Shown piece after piece: positions 5,731 through 15,106 of a DNA stretch of 39,629 nt. Under the pieces are notes generated by a model. The model was not told the origin of the DNA. It saw nothing but the letters and a program-made list of their open reading frames with translations, and did not search any database. Each line of letters opens with the position of its first letter. Position 1 is the first letter of the stretch. A program made the translations under genes and the position numbers. Origin of the DNA: Chloroflexota bacterium (GTDB taxonomy: Bacteria > Chloroflexota > Anaerolineae > Anaerolineales > Villigracilaceae); the NCBI GenBank assembly GCA_016235425.1, contig JACRLC010000007.1, positions 1 through 39,629 on the forward strand. Direction: 5' to 3'.

Positions 5731-8444
5731 TACAGCAATTTCAACTCACGCGCCATTTCCCCCGCCTCATCCCTCGATGTGACATCCAACTTGCGATAAA
5801 TACTTTTCACCTGCGTTTTGATCGTATTCACGGAAACGACCAACTCCCGCGCGATATCGGGATTGGACATCCCTGCGACGAGCAAACGAAGCACGCGTAT
5901 CTCCTGCTGACTCAACGCCTCAATCTGGACTTTGGAGTTGGCCGCCGCTCGAGGGGCATTTGTCTCAGGGACGAAGGAATGCAACAGGGTTTTTGCAAAC
6001 AGGCTGAGGGTCCGATTTGGAAGCGTGGGGAGAGTCGCTTGCAGTAACGCGGACATGCGCGTCCCTTCATCCAAAAAGACGCGGCGGAATCCTTTCGCAT
6101 GGCCAAGCGTGAGAGCCTCGGTGAGTGATTGCGCGGCCTGAGTCAAATTTGAATCCGCGTGATGCGCCAATGCTTCGAGACAACTCACCTCCACCTGACT
6201 GCGGACGCGTCCATTTTCAGCGGCATTTGTATTCCAGCCTTTGAGCGCGGCGAGCGCTTCATGCGATTTGTTTTCAGCAATGAGCAGGCGCGCCAACGTG
6301 AGGGACTCGCGTTCCTTTTGCAGAACAGCGCTATTTTGTTTTTCACTCGAAACAAGCGTAGACCAACTTTTCAGAGAAAGAAGATCGCCCGAAAGAATGG
6401 AGAGACGCGCCTGCGCCTCCTGAATTTGACGCAGATAAATCGGATTTTGAATTTTGTTCACCAGCGATTTCAATAGATCGCCGGCACGAGCAAAATTATT
6501 TTTCGCGGCATGGATGCAAGCCAGAAGAATCGTCGTTTCAACTTGAAGCGATTCGTTGGCGTGTTGTTGGGCAAAGCCCAATGCTTGCGCGGCAAGTTGT
6601 TCTGCGTGTTCCAACTCGTTTTGTTCATACGCAACGCGCGCGAGACCCAGCGAGGCAATGCCCTTGTCATCCAGCATTTCATCGCCGCCGATTGCCTCAT
6701 CCATGACCTGTTGATTCAACTGCGCGGCCTGCTCCAGTTCACCCTGCCAGAACGAAATCTCGCTCAACATTTGCATGGCGGCCAGCACGCCGTGGATATT
6801 TTGCGCCGCGCCCATTTGAGCGCGGGCTTCAAGAAGCGTGTCCTGCGCTTCGAGAATTCGGCCCGCGTCCAACGCCTCGCGGCTGACAATGAGCAGGCTG
6901 GAGCCGCGATACAAAACATCGTGCTCTGGAATTAGAGCTAATGCCTGGCGAGCATATTCAAACGCCTTCTGAAAATCCCCCTGCCACCACGCCGCCATTC
7001 CACGCGTGGAGAGCAATTGTCCGAGCCGATGATGATTCTTTTCTGCGCGCCACGCCGTCTCTGCCGCATGTAAAAACGGTTCAAGCCGCGCGGCTGTGGC
7101 GGGAGCAAAGCGTTCAGGAGATGAATAGAGAAGCACCTGCGAGTAAGCAAAGCAAATGACGGGATGAAGAAAAATTTCCTGCGAGGGAATATTTTCCAGC
7201 CAGCGGCCAAGCGTAAGCAATTCGCTTATGTTGTGGATCTCGATAAATTTTTCGATCAACGTCATCGCCCGGTCAAATGATTTTGCCGCGAGAGCGGTTT
7301 CGATGGCTTCGTCGTAAAGACCGTGATATTCATACCAGGCGCTGGCTTTTTCGAAAATATTTTTTATGGCGGATTCGTCGAGCCGTTGTTTTGCCAGATA
7401 TTGGATGGACTCTGCGAACAGGGGATGATAGCGATACCAGACTCTTCCGCCGCCATGCTCCAACTGCACGAGAAATAGATTCTCCCTCTCAAGCTGTTCG
7501 AGTCTGACCGCGCTGTTAGTTGCCCCCGCTGTCGAATCACATAGCGAACCCGTGAGTCGACTCAGAAAACAGGTCTTCAACAAAAATAGTTGCGCATCTT
7601 CTGGCAGGCTTTCAACGACTTCCCTGGTCAAATAGTCTGCCACATAGCGGTCACTTCCAGAGAACGACTCGATGAGTTTCTCGATGTTGCCAATCCCTTT
7701 GTTTTGAAGCGACAAAACCGCCAGCCGCAAACCTGCCGCCCAGCCTTCCGTCTTTTGAAACAATTGGGTAGCGGCCGTGGATGAAAAATCAGCTTGCAGG
7801 GATTCGCGCAGGAATGTCTCTGTTTCCTGCTGGTTGAAGCGCAAATGTGCGGCATTGATTTCGGCCAACTCATCACGCACGCGCAGGATTGCCAGAGGCA
7901 GGTTGGGGTCATGCCTGGCAGTTAGAACAATGTGCAGGGATTCGGGTAAATGCTGAATAAGAAATGAAAATCCATCGTTGATCTCAGGCGATGTGATGAC
8001 ATGATAGTCGTCCAGCGCAAGCACACAAGGTTCGGTGAGGCGCGTGAGGTCATTGATCAGCGGCGTGAGCAGAGACTGGAAAGATGGCGGCTGGGAGGTT
8101 GTCAGTGCGGCGAGGGTGGTTTTGCCGAGGGTTGAATCAAAAGTCCGTAAAGCGGAGACAACATAAGTCCAGAAGCGAGACGGGTCGTTGTCGTTCGCGT
8201 CCAATGTCACCCAGGCAGATGAGAAGTCTCGGCTCGTAATCCACTGACTGACGAGAGTGGTTTTGCCAAATCCAGTCGGCGCGGTCACGACGGTTAGTTT
8301 CCTGGTCAAGCCAGCGTCCAGCCGCGTCCACAAATCACCGCGTTGAACGAGCGCCGAGTGAAGGCGCGGCGGCATCAACTTGGTGTTCAGTACATTGGAC
8401 TGGCTGCGCTGCATTTTGCTCGCTCGTAAGAATTGAACAATCAT
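5730..8444 (-). CDS. MalT-type LuxR-family transcriptional regulator (large ATP-binding)
   Basis: About 904 residues with the architecture of MalT/LAL regulators. After L-N-T-K-L-M-P-P-R-L comes an NTPase: Walker A A-P-T-G-F-G-K-T-T-L (residues ~55-63), Walker B C-V-L-A-L-D-D-Y-H (~141-147). A long helical TPR-like sensor region follows, then a C-terminal LuxR helix-turn-helix: L-S-Q-Q-E-I-R-V-L-R-L-L-V-A-G-M-S-N, I-A-R-E-L and T-I-K-T-Q-V-K-S-I-Y-R-K-L. Such proteins oligomerise on ATP and inducer binding and activate transcription; the inducer is unknown. No clear ribosome site fixes the start: ATG 8444 and 8414 are both possible, and further extension would run into the divergent methyltransferase gene. 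The hairpin of repeat C sits at the stop. Confidence 0.9.
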   Translation of the reverse strand: MIVQFLRASKMQRSQSNVLNTKLMPPRLHSALVQRGDLWTRLDAGLTRKLTVVTAPTGFGKTTLVSQWITSRDFSSAWVTLDANDNDPSRFWTYVVSALRTFDSTLGKTTLAALTTSQPPSFQSLLTPLINDLTRLTEPCVLALDDYHVITSPEINDGFSFLIQHLPESLHIVLTARHDPNLPLAILRVRDELAEINAAHLRFNQQETETFLRESLQADFSSTAATQLFQKTEGWAAGLRLAVLSLQNKGIGNIEKLIESFSGSDRYVADYLTREVVESLPEDAQLFLLKTCFLSRLTGSLCDSTAGATNSAVRLEQLERENLFLVQLEHGGGRVWYRYHPLFAESIQYLAKQRLDESAIKNIFEKASAWYEYHGLYDEAIETALAAKSFDRAMTLIEKFIEIHNISELLTLGRWLENIPSQEIFLHPVICFAYSQVLLYSSPERFAPATAARLEPFLHAAETAWRAEKNHHRLGQLLSTRGMAAWWQGDFQKAFEYARQALALIPEHDVLYRGSSLLIVSREALDAGRILEAQDTLLEARAQMGAAQNIHGVLAAMQMLSEISFWQGELEQAAQLNQQVMDEAIGGDEMLDDKGIASLGLARVAYEQNELEHAEQLAAQALGFAQQHANESLQVETTILLACIHAAKNNFARAGDLLKSLVNKIQNPIYLRQIQEAQARLSILSGDLLSLKSWSTLVSSEKQNSAVLQKERESLTLARLLIAENKSHEALAALKGWNTNAAENGRVRSQVEVSCLEALAHHADSNLTQAAQSLTEALTLGHAKGFRRVFLDEGTRMSALLQATLPTLPNRTLSLFAKTLLHSFVPETNAPRAAANSKVQIEALSQQEIRVLRLLVAGMSNPDIARELVVSVNTIKTQVKSIYRKLDVTSRDEAGEMARELKLL

Positions 8445-8493
8445 ACCCGTCATGGGAGGGTGCGTCAACTTATCATCCAATTTGCCATCCTCC

Positions 8494-8979
8494 ATGTCGA
8501 ATACACCGAATTCTGATTCTTCGAGAACCGCTGGCGTTCTCGCTCCGCCGCCGTTTATCCTGCTGGGCGCGCTCGCCGGCGGCCTTATCATTCAGATTGT
8601 GACACCGCGTCCGCTCTTCACACACCCGACGCTCGGACGTGTCATCGGTGCGCTTCTCATCCTCCTTGGGTTGGCCCTCAGCATCGCAGTGGTCCATTTC
8701 TTTCGGCAGGTAGGAACTCCCGTTTCCCCCGGTCAACCGTCCCATCATCTCGTTGTCACCGGACTATATCGTTTCAGCCGCAACCCCGATTATCTCGGCC
8801 AGATGTTGCTTTACGGCGGCATCGCTTTGCTGGTCAATTCTCAGTGGGTGTTGCTTACCCTGCTCCCGGCATTTCTGTTGATCCGCTGCGGAGTCATTGC
8901 GCGTGAGGAGAAGTATCTTGAGGATTTATTTGGGGAGGAGTATCGTCGGTACCGTCAACGTGTGCGCCGCTGGCTTTGA
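8494..8979 (+). CDS. Isoprenylcysteine carboxyl methyltransferase (ICMT)-like membrane methyltransferase
   Basis: About 161 residues. Three to four hydrophobic segments (L-L-G-A-L-A-G-G-L-I-I-Q-I-V, I-G-A-L-L-I-L-L-G-L-A-L-S-I, L-L-Y-G-G-I-A-L-L, W-V-L-L-T-L-L-P-A-F-L-L-I) surround the SAM-binding signature V-T-G-L-Y-R-F-S-R-N-P-D-Y-L-G. The E-E-K-Y-L-E-D-L-F-G-E-E-Y-R-R-Y-R-Q-R-V-R-R-W tail is typical. Bacterial members (PEMT/ICMT superfamily) methylate lipids or small molecules in the membrane; the substrate here is unknown. ATG 8494 leaves room for the divergent regulator promoter; ATG 8452 would add 14 residues and overlap it. No partner gene is clear. Confidence 0.85.
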   Translation: MSNTPNSDSSRTAGVLAPPPFILLGALAGGLIIQIVTPRPLFTHPTLGRVIGALLILLGLALSIAVVHFFRQVGTPVSPGQPSHHLVVTGLYRFSRNPDYLGQMLLYGGIALLVNSQWVLLTLLPAFLLIRCGVIAREEKYLEDLFGEEYRRYRQRVRRWL

Positions 8980-9074
8980 CCGTATCTCTATCGTCTGCCT
9001 TGCAACTTGCTTTCGGTATGTGCGTACTACAAAAATAGAATCCAAACCATTACAAGTAGGAGAGCATACTGAAA

Positions 9075-10346
9075 ATGTTGAAACAGAAGATGGCAGTACC
9101 TGGCAAACTCATCCTGTTGGGTCTTGCGGCCTTTTTCCTGGCGCACCTGACACTCCTCGGAAGCGCTTTTCTTACAGATAACATCTCGGTGGTAATTGGT
9201 GCAGCGCTCATAGTGCTGTGTGCGGTCAACTTCATCGGACAATACTTCCTCTTAGGTCGGCATTTTACCAAAAGAGTAGTGGTCGTTCAGAGCGCGAGCG
9301 TAGTTATTCTCGTGAGCGTCTTCTACGTCACAATCCTGATGCCCGCCACTGGAGAGAAACTCCCCAATCTGGCAGATGTGCAATATTGGGATCTAGCCAC
9401 AGGTTCCAGAATTGCATACATCAAACTTGAGCCGGAAGAACTCGCTCACGATGAGCCGATCATTTTCCTGCATGGAGGCCCCGGCGTACCCGACATGGAG
9501 GGGGACTCGGCGTATTTTGGCAGACTGCGTGAAGAAGGCTACGTGGTCTACGTCTATGATCAAGTGGGCGCAGGCAGGTCATCCCGCCTGCAAGATCCAA
9601 GTGGGTATGGCATCGAACGCGATGTAGCCGATCTGGAAGAAATCCGCAGGCAGATTGGCGCTGAGAAGCTGATCCTGATCGGTCACTCATATGGCGCCCG
9701 TCTCGCTGCCACGTACATTGCTGAACACGGGGGACACGTGACCAAATTTATCGCGTCATCACCGGGAGCCTTGGTTGGCGGTCTGGCAACCGGCGGCGAT
9801 TTCCAACAAAGACTGACGACAGCTCAAAAACTGTCAATCTACTCGTTGATCTTACAGCCTCGTCCCTTGACTGCCTACATGCTCCTGCAAATCAACCCGC
9901 GCGCCGCGCATAATTTCGCAGGTGATCTCGAAATGGATGCCCGGAATGATGAGGTCTATGCCGTGGCTGATCCGGCCGTGCGCTGCGGCAACGAGGAATC
10001 GACGCACCGGCTGCACGGTGTGGGTTTCTATGCCAGCCAGTTTCCCCAGTCAGCGCAGCAGGCGCCGTTGAAGGATATTACCGAAGAGTTGAAACACTAC
10101 CAGATTCCGACCCTGGTCATCAAAGGCTCGTGTGATTATCTCACCTGGGCGTCGGCTCTTGATTACCTCGATGCATTTCAAGAGGGACCGGCGCAACTGG
10201 TTTATCTGAGCGGCGCTGGTCACAACGCGTATCAGGATAAGCCTCGCGAGTTTGAACTGAATCTCAAGGCTTTCTTGAATGGTCAACCCTTGCCAGACCA
10301 GTACATCAGCAGGGATGTACCTGCTGATTACGAAAAGGGTTATTAG
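9075..10346 (+). CDS. Membrane-anchored alpha/beta hydrolase (proline iminopeptidase-like)
   Basis: A 423-residue protein. The first ~100 residues hold about three hydrophobic segments (L-I-L-L-G-L-A-A-F-F-L-A, V-V-I-G-A-A-L-I-V-L-C-A-V, S-V-V-I-L-V-S-V-F-Y-V). The catalytic domain follows: H-G-G-P-G-V-P-D (oxyanion motif of S33 peptidases), G-H-S-Y-G-A-R with the Ser nucleophile at residue 205, D in K-G-S-C-D-Y-L and H in G-A-G-H-N-A-Y. All triad residues are present, so it should be an active hydrolase or aminopeptidase held at the membrane. ATG 9075 follows TAGGAG at about 13 bases. It lies about 95 bases after the methyltransferase on the same strand and may be co-transcribed. Confidence 0.85.
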   Translation: MLKQKMAVPGKLILLGLAAFFLAHLTLLGSAFLTDNISVVIGAALIVLCAVNFIGQYFLLGRHFTKRVVVVQSASVVILVSVFYVTILMPATGEKLPNLADVQYWDLATGSRIAYIKLEPEELAHDEPIIFLHGGPGVPDMEGDSAYFGRLREEGYVVYVYDQVGAGRSSRLQDPSGYGIERDVADLEEIRRQIGAEKLILIGHSYGARLAATYIAEHGGHVTKFIASSPGALVGGLATGGDFQQRLTTAQKLSIYSLILQPRPLTAYMLLQINPRAAHNFAGDLEMDARNDEVYAVADPAVRCGNEESTHRLHGVGFYASQFPQSAQQAPLKDITEELKHYQIPTLVIKGSCDYLTWASALDYLDAFQEGPAQLVYLSGAGHNAYQDKPREFELNLKAFLNGQPLPDQYISRDVPADYEKGY

Positions 10347-10416
10347 TCTCACCACGCAGATTGCATCGGTAAAGGGCGGCAGGCATCGTTTTCATCCCAT
10401 GCCTTGTTAAAATCAA

Positions 10417-10441
10417 GGGAGTTGCTTTCCGGGCAACTCCC
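10417..10441. terminator. Bidirectional hairpin between convergent genes
   Basis: GGGAGTTGC-TTTCCGG-GCAACTCCC is a perfect 9-bp stem between the convergent hydrolase and VOC genes. On the minus strand it is followed by TTGATTTT, on the plus strand by AAGACG, so it works better as a terminator for the minus-strand side. Confidence 0.6.
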
Positions 10442-10466
10442 CAAGACGAACGATCGATATTAGAGT

Positions 10467-10844
10467 TTATTTCTTTTTCACTGAAGCGGGTTGCTGCAAT
10501 ACCCAGCCATTACCGTCCGGATCCTGAAAGGTCGCCTCCTGTCCATAATCTTCTTTTTGAATCTCGGAAATAGCTAGTCCGCGTTTCTTGAGCTCCGCAT
10601 GTGTCCCTGCAATATCATCGGTGACAAGCACAAGACCCTGGATGCTCCCAGGATGCATCTGCGGGAACCAGGTCGCGAGGACGAGCCTTGTCTCTACGCC
10701 GGGCCACTCCAACTTGATCCATTTTGTGTCAGGGCTAAATGGCATTTCCTCCACTATCTTGCAGCCCAATATTTCTGTGTAGAACGCTTTCGAGATACTT
10801 TGATCCTTCACCGGAATGGATACGACTGCTATCTTTTTGAACAC
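10467..10844 (-). CDS. VOC-family protein (glyoxalase-like)
   Basis: About 125 residues. F-K-K-I-A-V-V-S-I-P-V-K-D-Q at the start, then A-F-Y-T-E-I-L-G-C-K, and D-P-D-G-N-G-W-V-L near the end follow the glyoxalase/bleomycin-resistance fold. The strand-1 position that is His in metal VOC enzymes is not obvious, so metal binding is uncertain. I place the start at GTG 10844, because AAAGGAG lies 8 bases upstream; the frame extends to 10943 but would overlap the AraC-type gene. It follows that gene by 86 bases on the same strand and is probably co-transcribed with it. Confidence 0.82.
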   Translation of the reverse strand: MFKKIAVVSIPVKDQSISKAFYTEILGCKIVEEMPFSPDTKWIKLEWPGVETRLVLATWFPQMHPGSIQGLVLVTDDIAGTHAELKKRGLAISEIQKEDYGQEATFQDPDGNGWVLQQPASVKKK

Positions 10845-10929
10845 GGTTAATACTCCTTTGCCATCTAAGATATTTGTCAGGTAATTAGGATAGCATTGAT
10901 CGAGCTTGTTGTATTGTAAAAATCTTGCA

Positions 10930-11763
10930 TCAGTGGTTTTCATACATGAGTTTGGCGATATTGTTTAGCATTCTCTTGAAAGAGTTTGGCGTCACCCCCG
11001 TAAACTTCTTGAATTCTTTTGATGCATGGGCTTGGTCGTAGTAACCTCTTAGAGAGGAAACCAATGCGTTCGAGTTATTCGTGTGTTCACTTAGCATGCT
11101 CCCAACAAATGTGTAGTATCGGACGATATTCAGGAATTGCTTGGGTGTAACCCCCAAATATCCTCTGAACATCCTGTAAAACGTTACATAGTTCATATTC
11201 AATAGACGGGCAGTTTCATCAACCTTAATCTGACCGCCAGTTTTCTCGATACTGGTGATGGCTGATTCAAGTAACTGAACATGTGAGTCTTCCACTTGAA
11301 TAAGCCTTGCTTGAAGATAATCATCCAATACCTTCACGTGAGATTTTCCAAAATCCTGAGATGAAAGCTGACTTATAAACCCTGCGGTTTCAGATGGTCC
11401 CAGCCATTTCTCAATCGGCATCACCTGATTGACGAGCCGTTCGGTTCGCAGGAAGGCCGCCAGGCCATACGGCTTGAATTGCACCCCGATATAACGAGCT
11501 TCGCCAGATTGTTCAATAACGAAGGGTTGGGTCGTAATTCCCGACAAAGTATTGCTGTTCGCAAGCCGCGACCCGGTGATCGGATCGATCCTGACCGAAG
11601 GGCTGGCGAAACTTAAGAGCAGCATTGGCCGCCCATTGGGAACAAGAATTTCTCTCCTGGGCTTCTTCTCAGCAGGCGCGCTTACAAGCCAGAAATGTTC
11701 AACGAAAGGGAACAACTGGCGGCTTGGTGCAAAACGCTTATATGTTAATTCGGGCATCGTCAT
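10930..11763 (-). CDS. AraC-family transcriptional regulator with DUF6597-like N-terminus
   Basis: 277 residues. The N-terminal half (F-V-E-H-F-W-L-V, V-P-N-G-R-P-M-L-L-L-S-F, Y-I-G-V-Q-F-K-P-Y-G) matches the DUF6597 sensor domain seen in many AraC-type proteins. The C-terminal half has two helix-turn-helix units: I-K-V-D-E-T-A-R-L-L-N-M-N-Y-V-T-F-Y-R-M-F, and S-L-R-G-Y-Y-D-Q-A-H-A-S-K-E-F-K-K-F-T-G-V-T-P, where F-x-D-Q-x-H is the usual second-HTH form. ATG 11763 has a strong GGAGG about 9 bases upstream, which decides against the longer frame. It probably controls the adjacent VOC gene; the effector is unknown. Confidence 0.9.
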   Translation of the reverse strand: MTMPELTYKRFAPSRQLFPFVEHFWLVSAPAEKKPRREILVPNGRPMLLLSFASPSVRIDPITGSRLANSNTLSGITTQPFVIEQSGEARYIGVQFKPYGLAAFLRTERLVNQVMPIEKWLGPSETAGFISQLSSQDFGKSHVKVLDDYLQARLIQVEDSHVQLLESAITSIEKTGGQIKVDETARLLNMNYVTFYRMFRGYLGVTPKQFLNIVRYYTFVGSMLSEHTNNSNALVSSLRGYYDQAHASKEFKKFTGVTPNSFKRMLNNIAKLMYENH

Positions 11764-11934
11764 GGAGTCACCTCCTGGCTGGATTTGGTAATCCCCCTGC
11801 CTGATGATGGCGCAGAAAAGAGGCAAAGTCCTTTTTGGCTTCTGGCAACCTGGCAACGACAAATTCGATGCCTGTTACCTTGGCATCCTGTTCAGGTGGA
11901 TCACCTGTGTAACCTTGATTGATAAAAGCGACCT

Positions 11935-13047
11935 CTACCCCTCATACAATTTCTCGATGGGTGTATATTCTACATCGAATCCAAACCGCCTGGGACTCAA
12001 CAACTCCAATCCCTTTGACGATCTCCACTCATCTGGCGCGGGGAAGCCGATGACGGAAACCTTTTGCCCAACGCGCAGGTGCGGGTTCTCGCAGATGGCA
12101 TTCGTTGTGCTGTCGAAAATGCAGATCAGATCCGGCGCGGTGACATCCGCCTCGGAGTTGCGCCAGGACATGAGGTTTTCGTTCTTGAACCACACCCGGT
12201 AGGTTTGACCCTCGTATTTGCCCGTCCCCGTCATCTCCGTTTCGCCGACGGTGAATCCATCCACGGTTTCGTAGCGGAAGTTGCTGACCGCGCCCTCGAA
12301 AAGCGGAAAGCCTCCGCACGAACGCGCGACGTGCTCGGAGGCGGGGATGTCTCTCTCGATGGCTTCACGATACATCCTGCCGATCTGCCAGGCGCGCGAG
12401 ACCGTGCCCAGGATGACCGCGTTCCGCATGACCTTTGCCTGCGCGGGATGATCCACCACTCCCATGAGATTCTTGCTCGCAACCGCCATGGACCTCACGA
12501 GGGCTTCGGCGCGCTCGTCATTGACAACCTGCGGGATGATGACCACGTCACCGAACAGACTGGCAACCGCCATAGGGTGGATCGGAAGCCCATAAATGCT
12601 GAACGTGGACTGAATGAGTTCCGGCACGGCGCGCCCGGCGGGATCGGCGTCAACGATATTTTTGCCGAGGAGCGCGGCAGTGTAGAAGGCTTCCGCTGTG
12701 TTGCCTCCGCCCATTTCGGTGGGGAGCACGCCGTACAACTCCTCCCCGAAATATTCCTCCAACGCTTTGTAGGCGTGGTAGGCGGGAGGCTCTTCCAGCT
12801 GAGGCAACGCTTCGAAACGCGCCTCCAGTTCGCGGGTCGGGGGAGAGACGCTTCCACATCCATAAGGGACGGCGACCCACGCTTCGCCGGGCACTTCGCT
12901 GAAATCCACCAGGCGAAATTCCTTTCCCATATCGAGGGCGCTGTCAATCAGTTTCAAGCCGTTTGCAAGCGAGCCACCGCCGCCTGAGCCAAGGATCGTC
13001 GCGCCGTGAAGGATGTCGTAGAGATTTTGCCGGTTCAGGATTTTCAC
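11935..13047 (-). CDS. DUF917 / S-methyl-thiohydantoin desulfurase-like protein
   Basis: About 370 residues of the DUF917 family. The N-terminal block has L-Y-D-I-L-H-G-A-T-I-L-G-S-G-G-G-G-S, then P-Y-G-C-G-S-V-S-P-P, the centre has E-M-G-G-G-N-T-A-E-A and D-A-D-P-A-G-R-A-V-P-E, and the C-terminus has the beta domain G-F-P-A-P-D-E-W-R. Family members are related to the N-terminal half of hydantoinase A/oxoprolinase, and one fungal member desulfurises S-methyl thiohydantoins. The substrate here is unknown, but a cyclic amide or peptide derivative would suit the operon. GTG 13047 follows GGAGG; the earlier GTG 13062 overlaps the previous stop by four bases. Last gene of the operon. Confidence 0.85.
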   Translation of the reverse strand: MKILNRQNLYDILHGATILGSGGGGSLANGLKLIDSALDMGKEFRLVDFSEVPGEAWVAVPYGCGSVSPPTRELEARFEALPQLEEPPAYHAYKALEEYFGEELYGVLPTEMGGGNTAEAFYTAALLGKNIVDADPAGRAVPELIQSTFSIYGLPIHPMAVASLFGDVVIIPQVVNDERAEALVRSMAVASKNLMGVVDHPAQAKVMRNAVILGTVSRAWQIGRMYREAIERDIPASEHVARSCGGFPLFEGAVSNFRYETVDGFTVGETEMTGTGKYEGQTYRVWFKNENLMSWRNSEADVTAPDLICIFDSTTNAICENPHLRVGQKVSVIGFPAPDEWRSSKGLELLSPRRFGFDVEYTPIEKLYEG

Positions 13048-13058
13048 AATGCCTCCGT

Positions 13059-14108
13059 TCACGCAACGCCGAGCAGACGATCAGCCAGCGGCTTGAGGTC
13101 GGGATGAATGACTTTTCCGCAATCCATGATCTGCACGCCGTCGAGCCAGACCGAGGAGTTCAGGCAGATGCCGTCGCAATGCGATTTCGCTTCGATGCCG
13201 TCCGGCGGCGCGTCCACCGGATTGAGATAGCCCAGCCCCCATTCGGTGCATCCCCAGATCCGCTCGTCTTCGAGGACGTTGCCGCTCAAGCGCGCGCCGG
13301 GATTGAAGCCGTAGCAACCGTGCGCCAGGCGGAACATGTTCGGGTCGTTGAATGATTCCAGCCAGGCGCGAAACTCGTCGGCTTTGCGCCCGCCGCGGAT
13401 GCGCGTGACGCGTCCGCGTTCGACATCGAGGCTGACCGGCTCGTTGAGGAAGCCGCAGGGCGGGGCGATGGTTCCATCGAAGACCAGCCTCCCGTGGATG
13501 GATTCAAAGTCGGGGAAGAAACTGATCTGTCCGCCGGGGAAATGCGCGCCCGGAGTCTGGGCGCGCCCATCGTCGCAATAGACCTGGCGCGAGGCAACCA
13601 GGTTGAAGGTCAGGTCGTTTCCGGCGGGAGTGATGATCCGCATGGCGCGGGCGCGCTGGGTCATGTCGGTCACTTTTTTCATGAACTGCGAGAGCAGGGA
13701 TGCGTCAATGCGCCCGATGAGCCGCACCATCATGTCCACGTCCATGCCCACGAGGCACATGTAACGCAGTTTCTTGTTAACTGCGAGAGCGCGTTCATAC
13801 GGCGTGGAATAAAGGAGCCACTGCTGGTTGAGTTCGATCCAGGCGTCGGCGTGAGTGAGCGCGGCGGTCAGCGACTCGACTGGCAGAAAAGGATCGGCGG
13901 CTTTCGCCACTCCCAGCGGCGCGACGAGATGGATGACCATCGGCTTGGCGCCCACGGAATGGGCGGCGGCGGCAACGGCGTGGACGACGCGCATGTCGCT
14001 CTGCGTGTCGGCGGTGATGACCACCGTCTCTTCGGGCTGGAAGGCGAGCATGTCGTCCGCCAGAATTCGGGCGGCTTTGACAAGTTCAAACGGATAATGT
14101 TCGGTCAT
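13059..14108 (-). CDS. M29 aminopeptidase / NicX-like metalloenzyme
   Basis: A 349-residue protein of the fold shared by M29 aminopeptidases and 2,5-dihydroxypyridine 5,6-dioxygenase NicX. The N-terminal half (A-A-R-I-L-A-D-D-M-L, V-V-I-T-A-D-T) is the alpha/beta domain. In the C-terminal half H-G-C-Y-G-F-N-P-G-A and K-S-H-C-D-G-I supply His and His-x-Asp at the spacing of the NicX iron ligands. By family knowledge it could be a peptidase or a ring-opening dioxygenase; I lean to the NicX-like side because of H-x-D. ATG 14108 overlaps the stop of the upstream ATPase gene by ATGA, showing translational coupling. It also nearly abuts the DUF917 gene. Confidence 0.78.
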   Translation of the reverse strand: MTEHYPFELVKAARILADDMLAFQPEETVVITADTQSDMRVVHAVAAAAHSVGAKPMVIHLVAPLGVAKAADPFLPVESLTAALTHADAWIELNQQWLLYSTPYERALAVNKKLRYMCLVGMDVDMMVRLIGRIDASLLSQFMKKVTDMTQRARAMRIITPAGNDLTFNLVASRQVYCDDGRAQTPGAHFPGGQISFFPDFESIHGRLVFDGTIAPPCGFLNEPVSLDVERGRVTRIRGGRKADEFRAWLESFNDPNMFRLAHGCYGFNPGARLSGNVLEDERIWGCTEWGLGYLNPVDAPPDGIEAKSHCDGICLNSSVWLDGVQIMDCGKVIHPDLKPLADRLLGVA

Positions 14109-15106
14109 GGGATTCCTCGCTTGGCTTTGGGATTGTTGGATTGCAGAAGATGGCAGGCGGCGCGATGGCTGTTGCCCAGTTTCAACATGACCGGCTCTTC
14201 GCGGCGGCAAACCTCCATCGCCATCGGACAGCGCGTGTGGAAGCGGCAGCCAGAGGGCGGGTTGATCGCGCTCGGCACACTGCCCTCCAGCGTTTGCAAA
14301 TCGTCGAGGCTGTATTTGGTGATGTCTGGAATGGCGTTCAACAATGCCTGCGTGTACGGGTGCCGCGGGGAATTGAATATCGTATCCGCTTCGCCCTCTT
14401 CCACCACCTTGCCGAGATACATGACCACGATTCGGTCGGACAGGTAATGCACCACGCTCAGGTCGTGCGAGATCAGGATGTAGGTCAAGCCAAGATTGCG
14501 CTTGATCTGCATGAGCAGGTCGAGGATTTGCGCCTGCGAAAGGATGTCAATCGCGGACGTGGGTTCGTCCAGCACCACCAGGCGCGGCTCCAGCGCAAGC
14601 GCGCGGGCGATGGCGATCCTCTGTCTCTGCCCGCTCGAAAATTCGTGCGGATAATGATACAAACTCTCGCGCGGCAGCCCCACCATCTCCAACAGGCTCT
14701 GCACTTTTTCGACCAGTTGCGTCTGCGACAATTTCAGGTAAACGGTCAACGGCTCGCCGACGATGTCGCGCACCAGCAGGCGCGGGTTGAGCGACCAGAA
14801 CGGATCCTGGAACACCATTTGGATGTCGCGCCGCGTCTTGCGCAATGCCTCCTGCGAAAGATGGGTCAGGTCCGTTTCATCGAACCATATCTTTCCCTCG
14901 GTGGCTTCCTCCAGCCGCAGCAGCAAATTGACCAGCGTGGATTTTCCGCAACCCGATTCGCCCACCAGCCCGATCACCTCACCAGGCTGGATTTCCAGAT
15001 ACACACCGTCCACCGCCTTGATCCATTCCTTTTCACTGAACAATTTATCGGAACGCACGGGAAAATATTTTTTCAAGCCTTCGAGCTTCACCAGCGGCGC
15101 GTTCAT
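14105..15106 (-). CDS. Peptide/nickel ABC transporter ATPase, second subunit (DppF/OppF-like)
   Basis: 333 residues. Walker A G-E-S-G-C-G-K-S-T, Q-loop V-F-Q-D-P-F-W-S-L-N-P-R, signature S-S-G-Q-R-Q-R-I, Walker B L-V-V-L-D-E-P-T-S-A-I-D and H-loop L-I-S-H-D-L-S. The C-terminal oligopeptide/dipeptide domain has C-R-F-H-T-R-C-P-M-A, whose Cys residues in such proteins hold an iron-sulfur cluster. All ATPase residues are present. It would energise uptake with the partner ATPase and the two permeases. ATG 15106 overlaps the upstream gene by ATGA (15106-15103). Confidence 0.93.
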   Translation of the reverse strand: MNAPLVKLEGLKKYFPVRSDKLFSEKEWIKAVDGVYLEIQPGEVIGLVGESGCGKSTLVNLLLRLEEATEGKIWFDETDLTHLSQEALRKTRRDIQMVFQDPFWSLNPRLLVRDIVGEPLTVYLKLSQTQLVEKVQSLLEMVGLPRESLYHYPHEFSSGQRQRIAIARALALEPRLVVLDEPTSAIDILSQAQILDLLMQIKRNLGLTYILISHDLSVVHYLSDRIVVMYLGKVVEEGEADTIFNSPRHPYTQALLNAIPDITKYSLDDLQTLEGSVPSAINPPSGCRFHTRCPMAMEVCRREEPVMLKLGNSHRAACHLLQSNNPKAKRGIP